64,000 nucleotides of DNA from Bacillus sp. KH172YL63 (lineage in GTDB: Bacteria; Bacillota; Bacilli; Bacillales; Bacillaceae_B): positions 1,662,001 to 1,726,000 of the forward strand of contig NZ_AP022842.1 of NCBI RefSeq assembly GCF_011398925.1. The letters are read 5' to 3'. Below the pieces are notes generated by a model, which was not told the DNA's origin, made no database searches, and worked only from the letters and a program-made list of their open reading frames with translations. Shown in pieces: positions 48,339 through 55,391 of this stretch (position 1 is its first letter; each line of letters begins with the position of its first letter). Position numbers and translations under genes: made by a program.

Positions 48339-49088
48339 ATGCAAATTAGAATTGGAAACAAGGTATATAGCTACGAAGAACCGGTTGTTATTGTAGATGA
48401 TGAGCTTGGAGACGATAACAGAGGAATTATCCATTATGAAAATCATGAAACAGAGCCATTGAAAATTAAGGTGAAGAAAGGTTATTCTCCTGAAGTTTGG
48501 GCTGAAGTACTATTACACGAATGTATTCATGGTATTTGTAGAGAAAGTAATTTCGAAGATGACTCGATTTTTGAAGAACACGTAAGAATGATGGGGATTG
48601 CATCATCAATGTTTTTAAAACAAAATCCTCATTTCTTTGATTTGTGCAGGAAGCATTTATTCTACGATGACAAATATGAAAATGTTCCTGATCCAGAAAT
48701 TATGCCTAAAGTTCATTTTGGAGCGTACTCATATGAGCTATTACAAGTTACCGGGGAGGCTGATGTAGATAATTTACCAGATGGAAAATATGTTCCGTTT
48801 CAAGTATGTGACAAGAAGTCAAAAATGTTTCTTTACGGTGATGAACCAAAAGCATATTGGATTTTGATTCAGTATTACTTCTATTTAATGCTGCATTCAA
48901 CGAACAGACAATTTAACGCTGGAATTCCATCAGATACATTTTCTAGGCTGGCTGAAGGGTTAGCTAAGCTATTAAAAGAAAATCGTTGGGTGTTTGATAA
49001 ATTAGAAAAGATCAGTAAGAAATCAAATAAAACTAATCGTATCAACTTTAAGAAATATGAGAATGCTCCATCAACATTTAGCGAGTAA
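48339..49088 (+). CDS. HExxH motif protein (possible zinc metallopeptidase)
   Basis: A 249-residue protein with a strong AGGAGG ribosome site. WAEVLLHECIHGICRE places a zinc-binding HExxH motif at residues 60-64; Glu78-Glu79 in FEEHVRMMG or the nearby aspartates could supply the third ligand. In ICEBs1 an XRE repressor is followed by the ImmA protease (HELGH) that cleaves it; the arrangement here is similar, but the C-terminal 150 residues do not look like ImmA. It may be an anti-repressor protease or an unrelated metal enzyme. Confidence 0.6.
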   Translation: MQIRIGNKVYSYEEPVVIVDDELGDDNRGIIHYENHETEPLKIKVKKGYSPEVWAEVLLHECIHGICRESNFEDDSIFEEHVRMMGIASSMFLKQNPHFFDLCRKHLFYDDKYENVPDPEIMPKVHFGAYSYELLQVTGEADVDNLPDGKYVPFQVCDKKSKMFLYGDEPKAYWILIQYYFYLMLHSTNRQFNAGIPSDTFSRLAEGLAKLLKENRWVFDKLEKISKKSNKTNRINFKKYENAPSTFSE

Positions 49089-49123
49089 TTAAAATAAGTG
49101 GGTTAAATATAGGAGGGATTAAA

Positions 49124-49369
49124 ATGAGTAAAAAACTTAGCTTGAATATTTTACATAGAAGAATGAAGGATTTGTCCAATGTATTAGAAATCCAAGGTGA
49201 TAATACATTTGGAGATGATGCTTATATGGTTGGTTTGTACAATGGGATTGAATTAGGTTTAGCTACTATGGAAGGTCGAGAACCTGTTTATCGTAAGGTG
49301 AGTAAGAAGAGCATTAAGAAATACAATAAGGATATTCAAAGGAGATTTAAGAAACCGAAAGGGGAATAA
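49124..49369 (+). CDS. Small phage-type hypothetical protein (81 aa)
   Basis: An 81-residue protein with an AGGAGGG site. The centre DAYMVGLYNGIELGLATMEG and then REPVYR resembles a small conserved phage protein seen in Bacillus and Staphylococcus phages (recall only). The C-terminus is strongly basic. It is probably co-transcribed with the HExxH gene, 35 bases upstream. Confidence 0.65.
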   Translation: MSKKLSLNILHRRMKDLSNVLEIQGDNTFGDDAYMVGLYNGIELGLATMEGREPVYRKVSKKSIKKYNKDIQRRFKKPKGE

Positions 49370-49507
49370 GGGACTTTTAAAAGTTGAACTGTTTAAATTA
49401 GCATTAATTTGATTCAAGTTACATATTTACCTAATATACCCAATATGTATATCGTATTCTGTCAAAAAATGATAGAATTGTAGGTATATAGATTGGGGGA
49501 AATGAAT

Positions 49508-49993
49508 TTGGAAAGAAAGTCAATCGGTATAAGAGTAGAACCAAAAGAGATTATTTACACAATACTTAATAAAGACGAAAAAGATAATGTATCATACAGT
49601 GTTGAATCAATAGTAGTGCCGAAGGCTCTAGAAAATGATGTTCCTCGACAACTTTCATTCATTAGAACCACATTGTATTCAATTATATGTGAATATAATG
49701 TTGAGTTTGCTGGACTGAGAACAGCAGAAGGAAATTCTAACACTAGTAGTACATTTCGAATAAATCTTGAAGGGGTCATCCAAGAATTATTTTCCGATAG
49801 TACAATAAAGCGATATTTTGCTGGCACTTCAACTTCAATAGCTTCAAGACTAGGTACAAATAGTACCAAAATAAAAGACTGTTGCAGTGGAAAAGAAAAC
49901 ACATTTAACTTAGACTCTTGGAACAATAAAATGAACAATAATAAAAGAGAAAGTGTTCTTACCGCACTAGCTGCTATTGAAGGGGCGTATTAA
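49508..49993 (+). CDS. Kinase-linked hypothetical protein, possibly RNase H-like fold
   Basis: About 161 residues. The TTG at 49508 has GGGGGA 8 bases upstream; the ATG at 49502 is too close to it and the frame extends to 49493. The N-terminus KSIGIRVEPKEIIYTIL looks like the first beta hairpin of RuvC/RNase H-like proteins but lacks the usual first aspartate, and LRTAEGNSNTSSTFRINLEG suggests the middle strand-helix unit. The similarity is weak and unverified. The kinase gene begins 3 bases after its stop, so the two are tightly coupled and presumably work together. Confidence 0.55.
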   Translation: MERKSIGIRVEPKEIIYTILNKDEKDNVSYSVESIVVPKALENDVPRQLSFIRTTLYSIICEYNVEFAGLRTAEGNSNTSSTFRINLEGVIQELFSDSTIKRYFAGTSTSIASRLGTNSTKIKDCCSGKENTFNLDSWNNKMNNNKRESVLTALAAIEGAY

Positions 49994-49995
49994 TA

Positions 49996-51060
49996 ATGAT
50001 TAAGGTTAACCAAGTAAAGGCACATTTGTCATTGGATAAATGGAGAAACATAGGTGAAGAAGGGAAAAATTCAGATGTTTGGATAGCTAGAGACAAGCAG
50101 TTAGAACAAGTATTAATATTAAAAAAGATTACAAAGAAGTCATTAGATCAACAATTGGTTGAGGACTATTTTGCAGAAGCAAAAATCTTAAATGAGAGTA
50201 GACACCCTCATATTATGCCTGTTTACTATTCTGCTGAAGATAATGAGAATGTATACATAACAATGCCATATTACAGTAACGGCTCCCTTAATGGTCTAAT
50301 GAATAAACGATTCTTATCTGTTAGAGAGATAATAAGGTATTCATTAGATTTTTTATCGGGATTATTGTTTACACATATTAAAGGGTTATTACATTTAGAT
50401 ATTAAACCCACCAATTTAATCATTAATGATTCAGATAGGATTCTACTAACCGACTTTGGTTTATCCAAATATTTAAATGAAACAGGATCAGTTGAACAGC
50501 TTTGGCAATATGTAGCACATCGCTCTCCTGAATCATATGATACTGTAGACAGAACTATTTCTGATGATATCTACCAGGCTGGTTTAACTTTGTATAGAAT
50601 GTGTAACGGAAATGAGTTATTCAAAGAACAGTTTGACCATTTCAAAAGTCAAGGTCAAGATGTTTTAAAAAGAGCAGTTCAAAAGGGAGAGTTTCCAAGT
50701 AGGAGAACATATAAACCTCATATACCTTTAAAACTAATTAAGGTTATCAATAAAATGCTTCATCCAGATCCAGATAAACGTTATAAAGAAGTTCTTAGCA
50801 TTATTAATGATTTAAGTAAGATAGACGAAATGTTGGACTGGTATTATTCTGAGGATGAGAATATCCAATGGGTTCTAGAAAGTGAAAATTCTTTTTTAAC
50901 CGTATTTCTTGAAAATGATAACGGTGAGTGGTTGACAAGAGCTGAAAAGTATGTTAAAAGTAGTCAAAGGAATATGAAACAAACTAAATTTAAAGGTTCA
51001 TTTAAGAACATTGATAAAGCACTTAGGTTTATAGCAGAATCTTTAAAAAATCATAAATAG
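49996..51060 (+). CDS. Hanks-type serine/threonine protein kinase
   Basis: A 354-residue soluble kinase. The glycine loop is degenerate (GEEGKNSDVW), but the key residues are present: Lys43 (LILKKI), Glu61 in helix C, the catalytic loop HLDIKPTN with Asp135 and Asn140, DFG at 153-155, and HRSPESYD as the APE region. The last ~80 residues form an extra domain without membrane segment, unlike the PASTA-domain host kinase PrkC. Tight linkage with the upstream gene and the 60-residue gene downstream suggests a three-gene module. In mobile elements such kinases often serve in phage defence or exclusion; that role is inference. Confidence 0.85.
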   Translation: MIKVNQVKAHLSLDKWRNIGEEGKNSDVWIARDKQLEQVLILKKITKKSLDQQLVEDYFAEAKILNESRHPHIMPVYYSAEDNENVYITMPYYSNGSLNGLMNKRFLSVREIIRYSLDFLSGLLFTHIKGLLHLDIKPTNLIINDSDRILLTDFGLSKYLNETGSVEQLWQYVAHRSPESYDTVDRTISDDIYQAGLTLYRMCNGNELFKEQFDHFKSQGQDVLKRAVQKGEFPSRRTYKPHIPLKLIKVINKMLHPDPDKRYKEVLSIINDLSKIDEMLDWYYSEDENIQWVLESENSFLTVFLENDNGEWLTRAEKYVKSSQRNMKQTKFKGSFKNIDKALRFIAESLKNHK

Positions 51061-51073
51061 GGAGGTTATTTAG

Positions 51074-51256
51074 ATGCTATCGGAAAGTGAGCGATTATCG
51101 AGAAAGTTCCTTGCCAACCCTCATCAGAATACATCCTATCTTGATTTGTTAAAGAAGAACAAGTCCGTTGATTTAAGAGATAATAGTTACACAGTTGATC
51201 TTGGTAACGGGTACAATGCTATTATACCTATTGATAAAAATAAAACTTTTCAATAA
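51074..51256 (+). CDS. Small hypothetical protein (60 aa) in the kinase module
   Basis: A 60-residue protein starting MLSESERLSRKFLANPHQNT, 13 bases after the kinase gene, with an AGGGAGG site. It ends just before a terminator, so it closes the kinase operon. The tail (SYTVDLGNGYNAIIPIDKN) is probably a beta hairpin. Its size and place would fit a kinase substrate, inhibitor or antitoxin, but no sequence evidence decides. Confidence 0.6.
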   Translation: MLSESERLSRKFLANPHQNTSYLDLLKKNKSVDLRDNSYTVDLGNGYNAIIPIDKNKTFQ

Positions 51257-51268
51257 TTATGGTAATAA

Positions 51269-51296
51269 GGCTCACTCTGTAGAGTGGGTCTTTTTT
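51269..51296 (+). terminator. Terminator of the kinase module
   Basis: The stem GGCTCACTC/GAGTGGGTC (two G-T pairs) with loop TGTA is followed by six T residues. Confidence 0.83.
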
Positions 51297-51338
51297 GTTG
51301 TACTTATTAATCAATTTTATTAAGAAAGGATTGGTCAT

Positions 51339-51776
51339 ATGAAGAAGCAAACATACACAGCTGATCAAGCGAAAGCTATGTACTGGCTATCATTACCTAA
51401 GAAAGATAGATGGACAAAAGACGAAGACACAGGTGAGGTTATCCAGTTGGATACATTGGAGAAGCTTTCGGTTTATCTAGGTTGCCATCGTAATACCCTA
51501 TACAAATGGAGGAAAGAGTTTGATAACGAGGACTTCATGAAAGAGGTCATTAAGAACTCAATTGGTGAAGCACCAGAGGTTATTGGAGCAATTATTAGAG
51601 AGGCCAAAGCGGGTAAAGGTAAGCAGCAAGAGTTGTTCCTTAAGATGACAGGAGCATTCAAGGATGTTAAGGAAATACATAATCGTCACTATGAGAGCGT
51701 AGATGTAGATGAGATTAAACGTAAAGCTGAACGTTATGCACAACTGAATGATGATGGAATGAATAAGGTTAATTAG
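51339..51776 (+). CDS. phBC6A51-type helix-turn-helix phage protein
   Basis: A 145-residue protein with an AAAGGA ribosome site. The HTH region LEKLSVYLGCHRNTLYKWRK and the surrounding layout resemble the phBC6A51 HTH family found in Bacillus phages and plasmids, sometimes next to terminases. No large terminase is present here, so packaging is unlikely. It may bind the origin-like sequence that follows it directly. Family assignment is by recall. Confidence 0.65.
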   Translation: MKKQTYTADQAKAMYWLSLPKKDRWTKDEDTGEVIQLDTLEKLSVYLGCHRNTLYKWRKEFDNEDFMKEVIKNSIGEAPEVIGAIIREAKAGKGKQQELFLKMTGAFKDVKEIHNRHYESVDVDEIKRKAERYAQLNDDGMNKVN

Positions 51777-52263
51777 TTGTATGTGATTACACTTGAATGC
51801 TAATGAAAGCCTTTATTTACCGTTTAAATGCGTATGTAATGGATGTTAGAGAGAAGGTTAACATCTGTATTCAATTGTGTTCATTAGTTTAATACATCCA
51901 CTGCAAGGCTCTGATGGACATTGGCCAGGAAACTTTTCACTTCTAAGGCAAATTGATATTGAATTAAACATCGTTTATACATAACTTTATTCATTTGTAA
52001 GAATTAATTTTATGCATAAATTCGAAACGTATCTGATCTTAGAACAAGTGAAAACGTTGATATATCAAGGATGTATAAAACAACGTATATTGAAGGTAAA
52101 TCCACACCTTGCAAACGTTGATATAATAGCATTCTTATTTTAATCAACTTCCTCAAATGTGATTTATGTAAACTAGGATTGAATAATAAATTCAACAATA
52201 TGCAAAACGATATACGAAATGAATAATTTTTATACATAAGATCATACGTTCGAAGGGGTACAC
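51777..52263. other. Origin-like non-coding region upstream of the FtsK-like gene
   Basis: No gene is seen in 487 bases. The 13-mer AAACGTTGATATA occurs at 52052-52064 and 52113-52125. The first copy overlaps the palindrome TTGATATATCAA (52057-52068). TTCGAAACGTAT (52021-52032) recurs inverted, with one base missing, near 52245-52256 (ATACGTTCGAA). AT-rich sequence with repeated and inverted motifs directly ahead of an FtsK-like and a replication-relaxation gene fits an origin of replication or transfer. Direct evidence is lacking. Confidence 0.4.
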
Positions 52264-53387
52264 ATGGGGGCAGGGGTGCGTGTCCATCAGCACCTAATGG
52301 GTTATAGATACATCTACAGATTACCAATTGGCATGTCATCAGATCATATAATTGGCTTGGAAAAGGTCTTCAGTGATGGACTAAATAAACCAGTAAGAGT
52401 CGAGTTTAGAAAAATTAATGGAGAAAAGAAGAGGGTCTGTCTTTCTGTTTATGAAAAAGAACTACCTGTTCTACTTAAATATAGCCACATACCAATGCTT
52501 GGTGATGAATGGGTGATTCCATTGGGTCAAACTCAAGAAGGTATGATATGGCATAACACCGATCAGATACCTCACATGACAGTTGCAGGGACTACTCGAT
52601 TTGGTAAAACAGTTTTTCTCAAAATGATGATGACATATTTGATTGAGAACCACAGTGACAATTTTGAAGCGTATATTATTGACCTAAAAGGTGGGCTAGA
52701 GTTCTCTAGATACTCAAGTCTCAAACAGGTCAAAAAGGTTGCAGGTAATGAAATAGAAGCTTATGAAATGCTCATAGAAATCCATGAATCAATGATGATG
52801 TTCGCTTATTACAAGAAAAAACAATGGAGCAATATTGTTAATACGCCAATAAAAAAGAGACAATTCATTATTGTGGATGAGGCAGCACAGTTAGCACCTG
52901 AAAGTTGGATGGATAAGGATCATAAGAAATTGCTTTCGCACTGTCAAAGGTTGCTCTCTGAAATTAGTCGATCAGGCGGAGCGTTAGGATATAGGTTAGT
53001 GTATTGTACTCAATACCCTGTTGCTGATACCTTATCAAGACAAATTAAAATGAATTCTGATGCAAAGCTCACCTTTAGATTATCAACTGGTTATGCTTCA
53101 CAAGTTGCCATTGATAAAAAGGAGCAGAAAAGTTGCCTACAACCATTAAAGGGAGAGCGTTATTTAAGACTCATGAGGTTAGTGAGATACAAGTTCCATT
53201 TATCAGTGATGACGAGATGTATTCAAGGCTAAATAAATTTCAAGAACCAGTCATATGGGAAGGGGAGAATGATAATGTCATTAACCATGAGGAAAATGAT
53301 TCGAGTAGAGGAAATACTCAACACAGTTCAGACATTGGGGTTCGTAAGTCGTTCACAATTACAAACAATACACAACTTAAAAAGTGA
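52264..53387 (+). pseudogene. FtsK/SpoIIIE-like DNA translocase with an apparent -1 frameshift
   Basis: The frame from ATG 52264 gives a P-loop ATPase with Walker A VAGTTRFGKTVFLK (109-116) and Walker B QFIIVDEAAQLAPE (Asp205-Glu206), the pattern of FtsK-like coupling proteins of Bacillus mobile elements. After DKK (A-run 53116-53120) it reads into an unlikely tail and stops at 53232. In the -1 frame the expected ending continues: EKLPTTIKGRALFKTHEVSE and so on to 53387. One missing A in the A5 run, or ribosomal slippage on AAA-AAG just before GGAG, would join them into a ~374-residue protein. The product would pump DNA, either at conjugation or during replication. Confidence 0.75.
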
Positions 53388-53898
53388 CAGGAACGCATTA
53401 AAAGTTCTCGGTGAGATGAAGGAACATCTCCATGTTAAACCGTCACCAGAACGGAGCAACGAAAACATCTACTACTTGAACAAGAATGGGTGTGAGTATG
53501 TAGGTCAGAACCAGGAACGGAGATGGGGACAGTCGGTAGAACACTATTTAATGCGAAATGATTTGTTCATCCACTATAAGCAGCCAAATCCCTTTAATAT
53601 TGAGCCGGAGATACTGTTAAGAGAGGGAATGACTCAGAAAATTATTAAGCCTGATGCTACATTTATCAGGGATGATCAGTATTATTTTCTAGAAGTGGAT
53701 CGGACGCAAAAGATGAATGAGAATAAAAAGAAACTGGATAATTACGCAGAACTATTCCCTCTAATTAAATCCACACTCAAACAAACCCCTATACTTGTTT
53801 TTTACACACTTAGTCATATTAGAAAAGATAAAATATCAGCTTGGTGTAAGGAAATGAACTTGCCTTTCGAAATTATCTGCAGAGAGGATTTAAAATAA
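53275..53898 (+). CDS. Replication-relaxation family protein
   Basis: A 207-residue protein starting at ATG 53275, 7 bases after GGGGAG, inside the end of the FtsK-like gene. The N-terminal winged helix (VEEILNTVQTLGFVSRSQLQ) and the nuclease-like centre (KPDATFIRDDQYYFLEVDRT) are the replication-relaxation pattern, known from plasmids and integrative elements next to FtsK-like genes. Members are thought to start rolling-circle-type replication or mobilisation. The E-x-D-R-T residues may bind metal. It is the best candidate for the element's initiator or relaxase-like protein. Confidence 0.8.
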   Translation: MSLTMRKMIRVEEILNTVQTLGFVSRSQLQTIHNLKSDRNALKVLGEMKEHLHVKPSPERSNENIYYLNKNGCEYVGQNQERRWGQSVEHYLMRNDLFIHYKQPNPFNIEPEILLREGMTQKIIKPDATFIRDDQYYFLEVDRTQKMNENKKKLDNYAELFPLIKSTLKQTPILVFYTLSHIRKDKISAWCKEMNLPFEIICREDLK

Positions 53899-53941
53899 GC
53901 ATACTTAATGACGATAAAAGGCACTGAGGAGGTGTCTTTTA

Positions 53942-54141
53942 TTGTTTGATTCAGTTGATAACAGTCCAATGAATGATCTTGCCATAAATATAATTAAATT
54001 TGGTGGAGTAGTTGCAATTATTTCTATAATCATTTTTGTTGTTTTAGATCGCTTAAGAGTGCCAAGGGTATCGCAAGTGGAATTGGTGCATTAGCGTCAT
54101 TGTATGTGGCTTATAGAGTATTCCTATTTATGTTTCCTTAA
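53942..54141 (+). pseudogene. Small two-helix membrane protein gene with apparent frameshift
   Basis: From a TTG (53942) with AGGAGG 8 bases upstream the frame gives one membrane helix (VVAIISIIIFVVLDRL) and stops at 54094. In the next frame a second helix continues to 54141 (KSAKGIASGIGALASLYVAY, then RVFLFMFP). One extra A near 54055 would fuse them into a ~66-residue two-helix protein, a size typical of small transfer-channel or holin-like proteins. As read, the gene is broken. Confidence 0.55.
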
Positions 54142-54348
54142 GAAAGTTATGGAAGAAAATTCAAAGCGAATTTAATTAGTTTATTTTACTTAAATCAGTA
54201 TTGCTAGTAATACCAATATACGATTTCAGAGTGAGGGTGAAAATGCCTTCATTCTTTTTATATTCACTTATTTTATATAATTTAAAATGTTTTGACTTCT
54301 TTGGTATTACCGGATAAAATCGGAAACTGTGAAGGAGGAGAAGGTACA

Positions 54349-54549
54349 ATGGATAATAAACTTACACGAGAAGAACTTCCTGAAGTAATGATGCCAATAC
54401 ATGTTCAGAGGTTTCTGGGAATTGGAAGAAGGCAGACTTACGAAATGATTCACAATTCATCTTTTAACGTAGTTAAAATAGGTAGACTATATAAAATTTC
54501 AAAGGCTTCATTTCTTAAGTGGTTTGACGGTGATGTTCATGATAGGTAA
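54349..54549 (+). CDS. Excisionase-like HTH protein 1
   Basis: A 66-residue protein with AAGGAGGAG before ATG 54349. It is a MerR/excisionase-type winged helix (MMPIHVQRFLGIGRRQTYEM ... VVKIGRLYKISKASFLKWFD). It is clearly related to the next gene, with LPEV, the GR-R-TY core and the IGRLYKIS block shared, so the two arose by tandem duplication. Position near attR is typical for Xis or an antirepressor. Confidence 0.78.
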   Translation: MDNKLTREELPEVMMPIHVQRFLGIGRRQTYEMIHNSSFNVVKIGRLYKISKASFLKWFDGDVHDR

Positions 54550-54727
54550 AAATGATCTGCCAGAAGTATTAAGCCCTAAACACATTCAAGAAATATTAGG
54601 TTTGAGTAGAAGAGGAACATACGACTTAATGGAAAATCCACCGTTTCATGTGGCTCGTGTAGGAAGGCTTTATAAAATTTCTAAAGAAGTGTTTTTTAAT
54701 TGGCTGGAGGGTCGTGAGGATGATTAA
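54539..54727 (+). CDS. Excisionase-like HTH protein 2
   Basis: About 62 residues, overlapping the previous gene by 11 bases. I choose ATG 54539 because the product then aligns end to end with its paralogue (KNDLPEVLSPKHIQEILGLS ... VGRLYKISKEVFFNWLEG). Earlier in-frame starts exist (54524-54533). A tandem duplicate of protein 1, it could have split roles, one excision factor and one repressor. Confidence 0.75.
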   Translation: MIGKNDLPEVLSPKHIQEILGLSRRGTYDLMENPPFHVARVGRLYKISKEVFFNWLEGREDD

Positions 54728-54977
54728 TGTTGTAGTAAATGAAACTGAAGTAAAAGAGCTATACTTAGAGGAATTAAAGAAAGCAATAAAAGAAGCTGAG
54801 AAGCAGACGATCTTTTGGGACATGAAAGAATTAGTAAGGCAGACTAAAATGTCAAGGGACACCATTTTTAGGCAGTTCTTTTATGAACCGGGCTTCCCAA
54901 AATATAAGGTAGGTCAAAAGTGGATGTTCCCTGAGGAAAAAACTAAAGAGTACTTGCTGGATTGGATTGAGAGATAA
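54720..54977 (+). CDS. DUF771-like / excisionase-like HTH protein 3
   Basis: An 85-residue protein from ATG 54720, 8 bases after GGAGGG, overlapping the previous gene by 8 bases. An N-terminal helical stretch (ELYLEELKKAIKEAEKQ) is followed by FWDMKELVRQTKMSRDTIFR and KVGQKWMFPEEKTKEYL, an arrangement I know from small DUF771-type phage DNA-binding proteins. It is the last gene before attR and forms an operon with the two excisionase-like genes. Confidence 0.68.
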   Translation: MINVVVNETEVKELYLEELKKAIKEAEKQTIFWDMKELVRQTKMSRDTIFRQFFYEPGFPKYKVGQKWMFPEEKTKEYLLDWIER

Positions 54978-55041
54978 GAGTCATGAGTAAGGGAAAGTGT
55001 AGTACTGGGAGCATAGTGGTCACATATAATTGAAGAAAATA

Positions 55042-55115
55042 AACCACTTTACTCTTTATGATTATGGACAATACTCCGTTCTCATGGTATATTTTCCATA
55101 ATAGGAAAAGTGGTC
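55042..55115. promoter_or_regulatory. Right-end putative integrase arm sites
   Basis: AACCACTTT (55042-55050) and AGGAAAAGTGGTC (55103-55115) match, in direct and inverted orientation, the GACCACTTTTCCT and AGTGGTC motifs near attL. The second is a perfect 13-base inverted counterpart of 34386-34398. Paired, inverted arm motifs flanking the core are expected for a tyrosine integrase with arm-binding domain. Confidence 0.55.
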
Positions 55116-55162
55116 GGAAACCTTTGATAAACATTGATATACCAATGAAATGGATGGCATTT

Positions 55163-55239
55163 TCAAAAGCCATCACAGAAAAAAATCAATCAAATGATGA
55201 ATGCAATGAATAAAAACATGAAGTAATAAGAGCGGGCAC
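55163..55239 (+). repeat. attR: right copy of 77-bp direct repeat
   Basis: Identical to 34173-34249. It carries the 3' end of yneF without the rest of the gene and is followed directly by the hairpin that must have been the original yneF terminator. Confidence 0.95.
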
Positions 55240-55263
55240 TCAGTTATTGAGTGCTTTTTCTTT
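55236..55263 (+). terminator. Original yneF terminator, displaced by the element
   Basis: The stem GCACTCA/TGAGTGC with loop GTTAT is followed by TTTTTCTTTTT. The left arm overlaps the last bases of the att repeat (GCAC); in attL the bases after GCAC differ, so yneF next to the element has lost this terminator. Confidence 0.85.
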
Positions 55264-55391
55264 TTGCAGATTTTCCTGATAGAATCGGGAGATAGTATAA
55301 AATAATTATTTTGATGAATTCAAAAAAACTTAGAGCTTATCTTTCAGAATGAAATAAAATGTATGGTAGAATATAGTCCGGAGGGAGTTCT

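Larger units (their letters stand above)
34173..55239. mobile_element. Integrative element with arbitrium, YonO-like polymerase and FtsK/replication-relaxation genes
   Basis: A 21-kb insertion between yneF and its terminator, bounded by perfect 77-bp direct repeats and AT-richer than the flanks. Left to right: tyrosine integrase, a leader and antisense-RNA unit with an HTH gene, a divergent XRE switch, aimR-aimP, a helicase-like gene, a membrane protein, a DFDGD polymerase-like gene, an HExxH protein, a kinase module, an origin-like gap, an FtsK-like translocase, a replication-relaxation protein and three excisionase-like genes. No virion, lysis or large-terminase gene is visible. A conjugative VirB4-like ATPase and a classical relaxase are also not seen, so it is more likely mobilizable, or a plasmid-like integrative element, than a complete ICE. 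A satellite that borrows capsids is another possibility. Confidence 0.88.

Noticed and set aside
34173..55239. A complete prophage
   Set aside because: Despite AimR, YonO-like and phage-type small proteins, no portal, capsid, tail, large terminase or lysis gene is visible in any frame.
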